DNA of 58,544 nucleotides from assembly GCF_018130955.1 (NCBI RefSeq), contig NZ_JAFCJM010000042.1, positions 1-58,544 of the forward strand, read 5' to 3'. This DNA comes from Bradyrhizobium liaoningense. Its GTDB lineage: Bacteria; Pseudomonadota; Alphaproteobacteria; Rhizobiales; Xanthobacteraceae. The stretch's first letter is position 1. Each line of letters opens with the position of its first letter. A program made the position numbers and the translations under genes. Under the pieces are notes generated by a model that saw nothing but the letters and a program-made list of their open reading frames with translations, had not been told where the DNA came from and ran no database searches. This document shows, piece by piece, positions 17,673 to 25,590 of the stretch.

Positions 17673-19307
17673 ATGAAGCTCGGCACTGCGATAGCGGAAA
17701 TCATGCGGCGCGAGGGGATCGAGATCCTCTGCGGCTATCCCGTCAACCACCTGATCGAGCACGCGGCCAAGGCCGAGATCCGCCCCGTGATGGTGCGGCA
17801 GGAACGCGTCGGCATTCACATGGCGGACGCGATCTCCCGCGTCACTTCGGGCCGCTCGATCGGCGCCTTCTGCATGCAGCATGGGCCCGGCGCCGAGAAC
17901 GCCATGGGCGGCGTCGCGCAATGCTTTGGCGAATCCGTACCGGTGCTGGTGCTGCCGATGGGCTATCAGAGGCGGCTTTCGCATATCGAACCGAACTTCA
18001 ACTCCTCTGACGCGATGAAGCCGTTCTCGAAATCGTCCGAGCCGATCATTCTGGCCGCTGAGGTCGCCAACATTTTCCGTCGCGCATTCACCAAGCTGAA
18101 GAACGGCCGCGGCGGTCCCGTGATCGTCGAGATCCCCGCCGACATGTGGAACGAGGAGGTGCCGGAGCCGCTCACCTACACGCCGGTGCTGCGCACCCGC
18201 TACGGGGCTGATCCCGTTCACGTAAAGGAAGCCGCTGCCCTGCTCGTCAACGCAAAGCGTCCCGTGATCTATGCCGGCCAGGGCGTGCATTACGCGCAGG
18301 CGTGGGCGCAACTGAGGCGGCTCGCCGAACTTCTCGCTATCCCCGTCACCACCAGCTTAGGCGGCAAATCGTCCTTCCCCGAGACGCACCCGCTCTCGCT
18401 CGGGTCGGGCGGGCTTGCGGTACCGCGCGCGGTGCCAAAATTCCTCGCCGAAGCCGACGTCATCTTCGGCATCGGCTGCTCCTTCACCGAGACCAGCTTT
18501 GGCATCGCGATGCCGAAGGGCAAGACCATCATCCATTCCACGCTCGATCCGAACCATCTCAACAAGGACGTGGAAGCGAAGATCGGCCTCGTCGGCGACG
18601 CCGGCCTCGTGCTCGACGCGCTGCTGGAGGAAATCGGCAAGGCCGTCACCGTGAACCGCGACGCGTCAGCGGTTGCGGCCGAGATCGCCGCCTCGCACAA
18701 GGAGTGGCTGGCGAAGTGGATGCCAAAGCTCACCAGCAACGACGCCCCGCTCAATCCCTACCGCGTGCTCTGGGATCTCCAGCACACCGTCGACATCCAC
18801 AACACCATCATCACGCATGATGCCGGCAGCCCGCGCGACCAGCTCTCGCCGTTCTGGAAGGCGGTCGAGCCGCTCTCCTATCTCGGCTGGGGAAAGACGA
18901 CCCAGCTCGGCTACGGCCTTGGGCTCGCGATGGGAGCAAAACTCGCAAAGCCCGACAAGCTTTGCATCAACGTCTGGGGCGATGCCGCGATCGGCTTCAC
19001 CGGCATGGACTTCGAGACCGCGGTGCGCGAGCGCATTCCGATCATGTCGATCCTGCTCAACAACTTTTCGATGGCGATCGAGCTGAAGGTGATGCCGATC
19101 TCGACCGAAAAGTACCGCTCCACGGATATTTCCGGCGACTATGCCGCCATGGCGCGCGCTTTCGGCGGCCACGGCGAGCGCGTCACAAGGCCGGAGGACA
19201 TCGTCCCGGCGATCAAGCGCGGCATCCAGAAGACCAAGGAAGGCGTGCCGGTCTTGCTCGAATTCATTACCAGCAAGGAGACGGAGGTATCGCGGCCCGG
19301 CACCTGA
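17673..19307 (+). CDS. Thiamine-diphosphate-requiring enzyme, acetolactate-synthase-like
   Basis: Three-domain ThDP enzyme: N-terminal Pyr domain with the catalytic glutamate in MVRQERVGIHMADA, a central domain (about residues 190-320), and a C-terminal PP domain. The Mg/ThDP motif, normally GDG...NN, reads WGDAAIGFTGMDFETA followed by LLNNFSM, so the second Gly is replaced by Ala. It has the family's conserved SPFWKAVEP and YLGWGKTTQLGYGLG stretches. Likely a 2-oxoacid decarboxylase/ligase relative rather than biosynthetic IlvB, because no ilvH small subunit is adjacent. GGAGAG precedes the ATG. Confidence 0.88.
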   Translation: MKLGTAIAEIMRREGIEILCGYPVNHLIEHAAKAEIRPVMVRQERVGIHMADAISRVTSGRSIGAFCMQHGPGAENAMGGVAQCFGESVPVLVLPMGYQRRLSHIEPNFNSSDAMKPFSKSSEPIILAAEVANIFRRAFTKLKNGRGGPVIVEIPADMWNEEVPEPLTYTPVLRTRYGADPVHVKEAAALLVNAKRPVIYAGQGVHYAQAWAQLRRLAELLAIPVTTSLGGKSSFPETHPLSLGSGGLAVPRAVPKFLAEADVIFGIGCSFTETSFGIAMPKGKTIIHSTLDPNHLNKDVEAKIGLVGDAGLVLDALLEEIGKAVTVNRDASAVAAEIAASHKEWLAKWMPKLTSNDAPLNPYRVLWDLQHTVDIHNTIITHDAGSPRDQLSPFWKAVEPLSYLGWGKTTQLGYGLGLAMGAKLAKPDKLCINVWGDAAIGFTGMDFETAVRERIPIMSILLNNFSMAIELKVMPISTEKYRSTDISGDYAAMARAFGGHGERVTRPEDIVPAIKRGIQKTKEGVPVLLEFITSKETEVSRPGT

Positions 19308-19318
19308 GCACTCCATTT

Positions 19319-19402
19319 CGTCATTCCGGGCTGGTGCGCCAGCACCAGACCCGGAACCTCGAGATTCCGGGTTCGATGCTGGCGCATCGCCCCGCAATGA
19401 CG
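19319..19402. repeat. Palindromic intergenic (REP-like) element
   Basis: Begins CGTCATTCCGGG just after the ThDP-enzyme stop and ends GCAATGACG, with nested complementary parts (CTGGTGCGCCAGCACCAG, and CCGGAA/TTCCGG). This is the usual make-up of rhizobial REP/BIME-like elements; it can fold into a stem and probably marks a transcript end. Confidence 0.65.
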
Positions 19403-19514
19403 AGCCAAATCGGGAGGATCAGACCCTAGCCCTGCAGCCTCTGCGGTGGAATAATCCGGCTTTCAGCGATTGGGCCCGGCCCCTCCAGGCGCCGGGCCAC
19501 TTGGATTTTCGGGA

Positions 19515-22500
19515 ATGACCGCCCTTCCGCAGGACGTGGTGGCCGAGCTCAAAGCCAGGATTGCCGAGCTCGAGCAGAAATTGCAGGCGAGTGCCGCGGA
19601 GCGCGACCAGGCGCTCGCCGGCCGGGCCGTTGCGGAGGAAGAGGCTGCGCGGCTGCGCGGCACCCTGGATGTCTGGCGCGACCGCCGCAACGCCAGTGCG
19701 GAAATCCTGCGCGCCATCGCCGAAGCGCCGGGCGACGCCAAGCGCACCCTTTACCGGATCGCCGAAACCTCGGCCCGCCTGTTCGGCGCGCCGAGCGCGG
19801 CCATCCATGTCGCCGAGGGCGACGGCTGGGCCGAGATCATCCGTGTCGGCGAGAGTTCGCAGCGCATCGGCGCGGGCGTTCCGGAGACGCAGCTCAAGAT
19901 CGGCGGACGCAACATGCCCGGCGTGATCGTGGCCGAAAACCGCCAGGTTCACGTGCCCGACCTCGACAATGTCGATCCCGCGATCGCTGACTGGCCCGGC
20001 CTGCCCTTCGCGCGTGCCGGCGGCACCCGGTCGATGTCGGGCTCGCCGCTGCGCCGCGAGGGCAAGGCGATCGGCGCGCTCATCGTCTACCGCGACCGCC
20101 TTGCGCCATTCACCGACGAGGAAATGGCGCTCCAGCAGATCTTCGCCGATCAGGCCGCGATTGCGATCGAGAACGCGCGGCTGCTCACCGCAACACGCGA
20201 GGCGCTGGAGCGGCAGACCGCGTCGTCCGAAATTCTTCGGGTTATCAGCCAGTCGCCGACTGACGTGCAGCCGGTGTTCGACGCCATCAACCTCACTGCG
20301 GTTCGCCTGCTCGGCTGCGATCTCGGCTTCGTGCTGCGCTGCGACGGCAACACTTATTCGCCTGTCGCAGCTGCCAATCGCGACGGACCGCTGGCCGAGC
20401 TCGGCCCGGCCAACCTGCCGATCGACCCCGCCGCCAACTTCCCCTCGCGAGCCATCCTGAGCAAGGAGGTGCTGCATCTGCCGGACTGGTCGAAGATCGA
20501 CCTGCCGGAGCATGAGCGCAATATTCGCGACATGTTCGGCGTCAACTCCTCGCTCTTTCTGCCGCTCTTGCGCGGCGGGGAATGCATCGGCCTACTCGCA
20601 CTGGCCGGCAGCCGCCTTGGCAAGCTTACCGAGAACGAAATCGCGCTCGCTGAATCCTTCCGTGACCAGGCCCTCATCGCGATCGAGAACACGCGGCTGT
20701 TCAACGAGACGAAGGAGGCACTGGAGCGGCAGACGGCGACCGCCGACATCCTGAAGGTGATCGCGAGTTCGCCTTCCGACGTGCAGCCTGTTTTTGACGC
20801 GATTCTGGCTCGGGCGCTGCACCTCTGCGAGGCGGCATTCGGATTTCTGACCATCTATGACGGCCAACGATACGCGTTCGCGGCGCAGTGCGGCGTGCCG
20901 CCCGCACTCGCCGAACATTTCCGAGCAGGCATGAATCAACCTCGGCCTGGAGATGCACATCAGCGCCTGATAGACGGCGAGGACATCGTTCACAATCTCG
21001 ATCAGAAAGACGAGGACGCCTATCGGGCAGGCAATCCGTTACGCCGCGCCGTCGTAGAGCTCGGAGGCGCGCGGTCCGCACTGGTGGTCGCCCTTCGCAG
21101 GAACGGATCGCTGCGCGGCGCTATCACGATCTACCGCAAGGAGGTCAAGCCGTTCCATGCGTCTCAGATCGCGTTGTTGCGGCATTTCGCCGACCAGGCC
21201 GTGATCGCGATCGAGAATGTCCGGCTGTTCGACGAGGTGCAGGCCAGGACGCGCGAGCAGGAAGAGGCGTTGCGGCAGCAGACCGCCGTGGGAGACGTAC
21301 TGAAGACCATCAGCCGCTCGACCTTCGACCTGCAATCGGTGCTCGACACGCTGGTGCAGAGCGCGGCGCGGCTGTGCGATGCCGAGATGGCATTCATCAT
21401 GCGCCGGGAGGGCGACGAGTATCGCGCAGGCGCGGCGGTCGGCTACACGCAAGCCTATATCGACTTCCTCAAGGGCCATCCGCTGACGGTCGACCGCGGC
21501 ACGATCACGGGTCGGGCCGTGCTGGAGAAGCGCCCGGTGCAGATCCTGGATGTCGCGACGGATCCCGAATACACCTTGCGGGAATCGATCTCGCTGGCGC
21601 AACAGCACACCGCACTTGCGGTTCCACTGTTGCGCGAGAACGAGCCGATCGGCACCATCGTGCTTGCCCGCCAGCGCGTCGAGGCGTTCACGCAGAAGCA
21701 GATCGACCTCGTGGCCACCTTCGCCGACCAGGCCGTGATCGCGATCGGCAATGTACGGCTGTTCGAGGAAATTCAGGCCAAGACGCGGGACCTTTCCGAG
21801 GCGCTGCAGCAGCAGACTGCGACCGGCGACGTGCTGAGGGTGATTGCATCCACGCCAACCGACGTCGAGCCGGCCCTCCAGGCCATCGTCGAAAGCGCTT
21901 GTGCATTTTGCAGTGCCAACGATGCCAGCGTGCTGCTCAGGATCGGCAACGATTTGCATTTCAGCGCCCATCACGGCCCGATACGGTCGGGTGGACAGCC
22001 ACGCCCAATCAGCAGGGAGTGGGTCGTCGGCCGCTCGGTCGTCGACAAGGTCCCAGTGCAGGTGCCCGACTTTCAGGCTCCCGAGGCAGCCGTGTTTCCT
22101 GAGGGACAACGGCTGTCGCGCGAACAGGGCCACCGCTGCACGCTCAGCGTACCTCTCTTGCGCGAGGGAGAGGCCATCGGCGCGATCGCAATGCGTCGCC
22201 TCGAACCAGTTGCCTTCAGCGACAAGCAGGTTGCCCTGCTACAGACCTTCGCCGACCAGGCGGTGATCGCCATCGGCAATGTCCGACTGTTCGAGGAGGT
22301 GCAGGCCAAGACGCGCGATCTCACTGAATCCCTGCAATTCCAGACCGCGTCTTCGGAGGTTCTGAAGGTCATCAGCCGCTCGCCCGATGCCTTGCAGCCG
22401 GTGCTCGATGCGATCGTGCAGACATCGCGCGAACTATGCGGTTCGGATGCCGCTACGATCCTGCTGTTCCGTGACGGCATGGCCCATTTCGCTGCCCTCA

Positions 22501-24224
22501 GCGGCGATGTGCCGAAACATGTCGAATATTTGCGCGCCAATCCCGGGGCGATCGACGAACCGTACAGCCTGTTCGAGCGTCTGACCCGGGAGAAGCGGAC
22601 GCTTCACTACCCCAACGTCATGGATGATCCGGACTTGTCGCGGAATACGCGTGCGGCTCTCGGCGGGCCGCGCGCCTTGCTGGTGGCGCCCCTGCTGCGC
22701 GACGGCGAATCCCTCGGCGCCATCGTGCTCCGCCAATCGCACCACAAACCTTTTACGCAGCGTCAAATCCAGGCCATCGAGGTATTCGCCGACCAGGCGG
22801 TGATCGCCATCGGCAATGTCCGCCTGTTTGAGGAGGTGCAGGCCAAGACGCGCGATCTCACCGAGGCTTTGCAGCAGCAGACTGCAACCGCGGAAGTGCT
22901 CAAGGTGATCAGCCGCTCAACCTTCGACTTGCAGAAAGTGTTTGACACGCTGACGGAGTCAGCGTGTCGCCTGTGCGAAGCCTATGACACCGTACTCTTC
23001 CTGCGAGCAGGTGAATTCCTCCGCGTCGGCGCTCACTATGGCCCGATCCCGATTGATTTCGCCCAATCTCCGGTATCGAGGGCTTGGGTTACCGGACGTT
23101 CCGTGGTCGATCGCAAGCCGATCCACATCGACGACCTGCAAGCCGAGGAGGTCGAGTTTCCCCTCGGATGCGAGATGGCGCGACGCATGGGACACCGGAC
23201 AATTTTCGCCGTACCTCTCATGCGAGAGCAGGAGGTCATCGGGTCGCTCGTGGTTCGTCGGACCGAAGTGCGCTCATTTACCGAGCAGCAAATCGCGCTT
23301 GTTTCGACGTTCGCCGACCAGGCCGTGATCGCGATCGAGAATGTTCGCCTGTTCGAAGAGGTTCAGGCACGAACCCAGGAACTTGCGAAGTCTCTTGATG
23401 AATTGCGCACCGCGCAGGACCGCCTGATTCAGACCGAAAAGCTCGCCTCCCTCGGCCAGCTCACCGCCGGCATCGCGCATGAGATCAAGAACCCCCTTAA
23501 CTTCGTCAACAACTTTGCCGCGCTGTCGGCCGAGCTGACGGGGGAGCTGAACGATCTGCTCGCCACGTCAAAGCTCGCCGACGACATCCGCGGCGAAGTC
23601 GACGAGCTGACCGGGCTGTTGAAGAACAATCTCGAAAAGGTCGTTCAGCACGGCAAGCGCGCCGATTCCATCGTCAAGAACATGCTGCTGCATTCGCGCG
23701 AGGGCAGCGGTGAGCACCGGCCGACCGATATCAACGCACTGGTCGAGGAGAGCCTCAACCTCGCCTATCACGGCGCCCGCGCCGAAAAGCCGCAATTCAA
23801 CGTCATGATCACGCGCGAGCTCGACCCCGAGGCCGGCATCGTCGAAGCATTCCCGCAGGAGATCACGCGGGTCCTCTTGAACCTGATCTCAAACGGATTC
23901 TACGCCGTGGCGAAGCGAAAGGCCGAGACCGCTGCAGGCTATGCGCCCGTCGTGATCGCCAGCACGCAGGCCCGCGGCGAGCATGTCGAAATCCGCATTC
24001 GCGACAATGGCATCGGCATTCCGCCTGAGGTCAAGGAGAAGATGTTCAACCCCTTCTTCACGACCAAGCCGGCCGGCGAAGGTACCGGTTTGGGCCTATC
24101 CATGAGCCACGACATCATCGTGAAACAGCACGGTGGTACAATAGACGTCGATACTTGTCCGGGCGAGTTTACCGAGTTCACGATCCGATTGCCGCGCAAA
24201 AGCAATTTTTCAAACAGGACTTGA
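19515..24224 (+). CDS. Sensor histidine kinase with seven tandem GAF domains
   Basis: Cytoplasmic kinase of 1569 residues with no membrane helix. After a short coiled coil (residues 1-40) come seven GAF domains, ending near residues 215, 387, 563, 741, 917, 1096 and 1271; each closes with a variant of FADQAVIAIxNVRLFEE and is joined to the next by a helix such as ALQQQTATAEVLKVI. The kinase core has phosphoacceptor His1322 in GIAHEIKNPLNF, then an HATPase domain with DNGIGIP, FFTTKPAGEGTGLGLSM. Start chosen at MTALPQDVV, preceded by GGGA; the frame is open 45 bases further upstream. The next gene is its likely partner regulator. Confidence 0.95.
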   Translation: MTALPQDVVAELKARIAELEQKLQASAAERDQALAGRAVAEEEAARLRGTLDVWRDRRNASAEILRAIAEAPGDAKRTLYRIAETSARLFGAPSAAIHVAEGDGWAEIIRVGESSQRIGAGVPETQLKIGGRNMPGVIVAENRQVHVPDLDNVDPAIADWPGLPFARAGGTRSMSGSPLRREGKAIGALIVYRDRLAPFTDEEMALQQIFADQAAIAIENARLLTATREALERQTASSEILRVISQSPTDVQPVFDAINLTAVRLLGCDLGFVLRCDGNTYSPVAAANRDGPLAELGPANLPIDPAANFPSRAILSKEVLHLPDWSKIDLPEHERNIRDMFGVNSSLFLPLLRGGECIGLLALAGSRLGKLTENEIALAESFRDQALIAIENTRLFNETKEALERQTATADILKVIASSPSDVQPVFDAILARALHLCEAAFGFLTIYDGQRYAFAAQCGVPPALAEHFRAGMNQPRPGDAHQRLIDGEDIVHNLDQKDEDAYRAGNPLRRAVVELGGARSALVVALRRNGSLRGAITIYRKEVKPFHASQIALLRHFADQAVIAIENVRLFDEVQARTREQEEALRQQTAVGDVLKTISRSTFDLQSVLDTLVQSAARLCDAEMAFIMRREGDEYRAGAAVGYTQAYIDFLKGHPLTVDRGTITGRAVLEKRPVQILDVATDPEYTLRESISLAQQHTALAVPLLRENEPIGTIVLARQRVEAFTQKQIDLVATFADQAVIAIGNVRLFEEIQAKTRDLSEALQQQTATGDVLRVIASTPTDVEPALQAIVESACAFCSANDASVLLRIGNDLHFSAHHGPIRSGGQPRPISREWVVGRSVVDKVPVQVPDFQAPEAAVFPEGQRLSREQGHRCTLSVPLLREGEAIGAIAMRRLEPVAFSDKQVALLQTFADQAVIAIGNVRLFEEVQAKTRDLTESLQFQTASSEVLKVISRSPDALQPVLDAIVQTSRELCGSDAATILLFRDGMAHFAALSGDVPKHVEYLRANPGAIDEPYSLFERLTREKRTLHYPNVMDDPDLSRNTRAALGGPRALLVAPLLRDGESLGAIVLRQSHHKPFTQRQIQAIEVFADQAVIAIGNVRLFEEVQAKTRDLTEALQQQTATAEVLKVISRSTFDLQKVFDTLTESACRLCEAYDTVLFLRAGEFLRVGAHYGPIPIDFAQSPVSRAWVTGRSVVDRKPIHIDDLQAEEVEFPLGCEMARRMGHRTIFAVPLMREQEVIGSLVVRRTEVRSFTEQQIALVSTFADQAVIAIENVRLFEEVQARTQELAKSLDELRTAQDRLIQTEKLASLGQLTAGIAHEIKNPLNFVNNFAALSAELTGELNDLLATSKLADDIRGEVDELTGLLKNNLEKVVQHGKRADSIVKNMLLHSREGSGEHRPTDINALVEESLNLAYHGARAEKPQFNVMITRELDPEAGIVEAFPQEITRVLLNLISNGFYAVAKRKAETAAGYAPVVIASTQARGEHVEIRIRDNGIGIPPEVKEKMFNPFFTTKPAGEGTGLGLSMSHDIIVKQHGGTIDVDTCPGEFTEFTIRLPRKSNFSNRT

Positions 24225-24232
24225 GGTTAGCC

Positions 24233-24622
24233 GTGACTGTGATGGTTCTCGTGGTGGATGACGAGCCCGATGTCGAGGCCCTGTTCCGACAGCAATTTCG
24301 CCGCGATCTTCGCGCTCAGCGCTTTGTGATGGATTTTGCCAATTCGGCCGCGGACGCCTTGACCCGTGTCGCCAACAATATCGGGCAGTCGCTGATTTTG
24401 ATCCTCTCCGACATCAACATGCCCGGCATGACCGGCCTCGAGATGCTGCCGAGGGTGAAGGAGATCCGGCCCGAGGTGCCCGTGATCATGATCACCGCCT
24501 ATGGTGACGCCGACACCAAGCGCAAGGCGCTGGAAAGCGGTGCGACCGGGCTTTTGACCAAGCCGATCGACTTTGCGCTGCTGCGCGAGGAGATCGACGC
24601 CCGGCTCGCGCAAGCGGGATAG
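24233..24622 (+). CDS. Single-domain response regulator
   Basis: Stand-alone receiver domain of 129 residues, CheY-like, with no output domain. Acidic pocket VVDDEPD, phosphoacceptor Asp in LILSDINMPGMTG, Thr/Ser switch region MITAYGD, and Lys in LLTKPIDF. The GTG at 24233 is preferred: GAGG lies 6 bases before it, and it starts 8 bases after the kinase stop; an ATG at 24242 is possible. It is expected to receive phosphate from the seven-GAF kinase and signal by protein-protein contact. Confidence 0.93.
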   Translation: MTVMVLVVDDEPDVEALFRQQFRRDLRAQRFVMDFANSAADALTRVANNIGQSLILILSDINMPGMTGLEMLPRVKEIRPEVPVIMITAYGDADTKRKALESGATGLLTKPIDFALLREEIDARLAQAG

Positions 24623-24663
24623 ACGTGCGACGAGGAATGGATTTTGCGAAAGGGTCGACCGTC

Positions 24664-25590
24664 CTATGTCGCAATCCGCTCCACGACATCGCGCACCAGA
24701 CCCACCAGGAGCTCGAGCTTGTAGCCCGTCATCGGCAGCGGCTTTGCGCCTGACGTCGCGAGCCGAGCGGCTTGCGCGATGATTTCCGCGGTCGCCGGCT
24801 TGCCCTGCAGCGCGGCCTCGCACGCCGTCAGCCGCAGCGGCACCGGGGCGATGCCGCCGGCGGCGATGTGAATGCGCTGGACAGTGCCAGTGGAGAGCAC
24901 GGCGCGCGCGCAGACTTCGACCAGCGGCCACTCCGCATAGGTACGGCCGATGGCGCGCTTGTAGTCGGCGCGCTCGGCAACCACCGGCGCGGGAACCGCG
25001 ATAGCATCGATCCTTTCGCCCGGCGCCAGCAAATGATCGGCCGCGCCGTTGCTGCCGTCGCCGAGCAGATCGGGGATCGACAACCCGCTGCGCCGGTCCG
25101 TCGTAACGGTCGCGTCATAGGCGAGCAGCGCCATCGCCATGGTCGAGGGATGCGGTGCCACGCAAGGGCCGATATCGAAGGCCGCGTGGTAAAGATGATT
25201 GCCCGATCGCGCCGGGCAGTCGGAGCCGCCCTTCTTGAGACAGTCGATCTGCGGATTGCGAAAGTACCAGCAGCGCGAACGCTGGGCGAGGTTGCCGCCG
25301 AGCGTCGCCATCTGCCGGATCTGCGGCGTAGCGAGGCCTTGCGCCGCCGCGGCGATGCCGGGATAGGCCTCGCGGATGCGCGCATCGGCTGCGATCGCCG
25401 CGATCGTGGTGAAGGCGCCGATGCGGCCCGAGCCGTCCGCTGTCCAGTCGATCCCGATCGTGCCCGATGTCACTGCGAGATCGACGATAGGCCCGCGGGA
25501 CACCCCGCTGCGCCGGCGCTCCGAGATATCCGTGCCGGCCGCCCGGAATTCGGGCGCGGCATTTTCTGTTCCGGCTGCCATGGCGCTCAT
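24664..25590 (-). CDS. FAD-binding subunit of a molybdenum hydroxylase (PaoB/YagS-like)
   Basis: Xanthine-dehydrogenase-family FAD subunit that passes electrons from the iron-sulfur clusters to an acceptor. The FAD-binding motif ATLGGNLAQRSRC is seen near residue 100. Between about residues 105 and 145 it carries extra cysteines (RCWYFR, DCLKK, DCPARSGN, GPC), the pattern of the additional [4Fe-4S] cluster of PaoB/YagS. Length 308. Its ATG overlaps the stop of the upstream fused subunit gene (ATGA), so the two are translationally coupled. Confidence 0.92.
   Translation of the reverse strand: MSAMAAGTENAAPEFRAAGTDISERRRSGVSRGPIVDLAVTSGTIGIDWTADGSGRIGAFTTIAAIAADARIREAYPGIAAAAQGLATPQIRQMATLGGNLAQRSRCWYFRNPQIDCLKKGGSDCPARSGNHLYHAAFDIGPCVAPHPSTMAMALLAYDATVTTDRRSGLSIPDLLGDGSNGAADHLLAPGERIDAIAVPAPVVAERADYKRAIGRTYAEWPLVEVCARAVLSTGTVQRIHIAAGGIAPVPLRLTACEAALQGKPATAEIIAQAARLATSGAKPLPMTGYKLELLVGLVRDVVERIAT

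Noticed and set aside
19515..23400. Regular DNA repeats that could be mistaken for a CRISPR or satellite array
   Set aside because: Spacing is about 525 bases and in frame; the repeats are the conserved ends of GAF domains in one gene.
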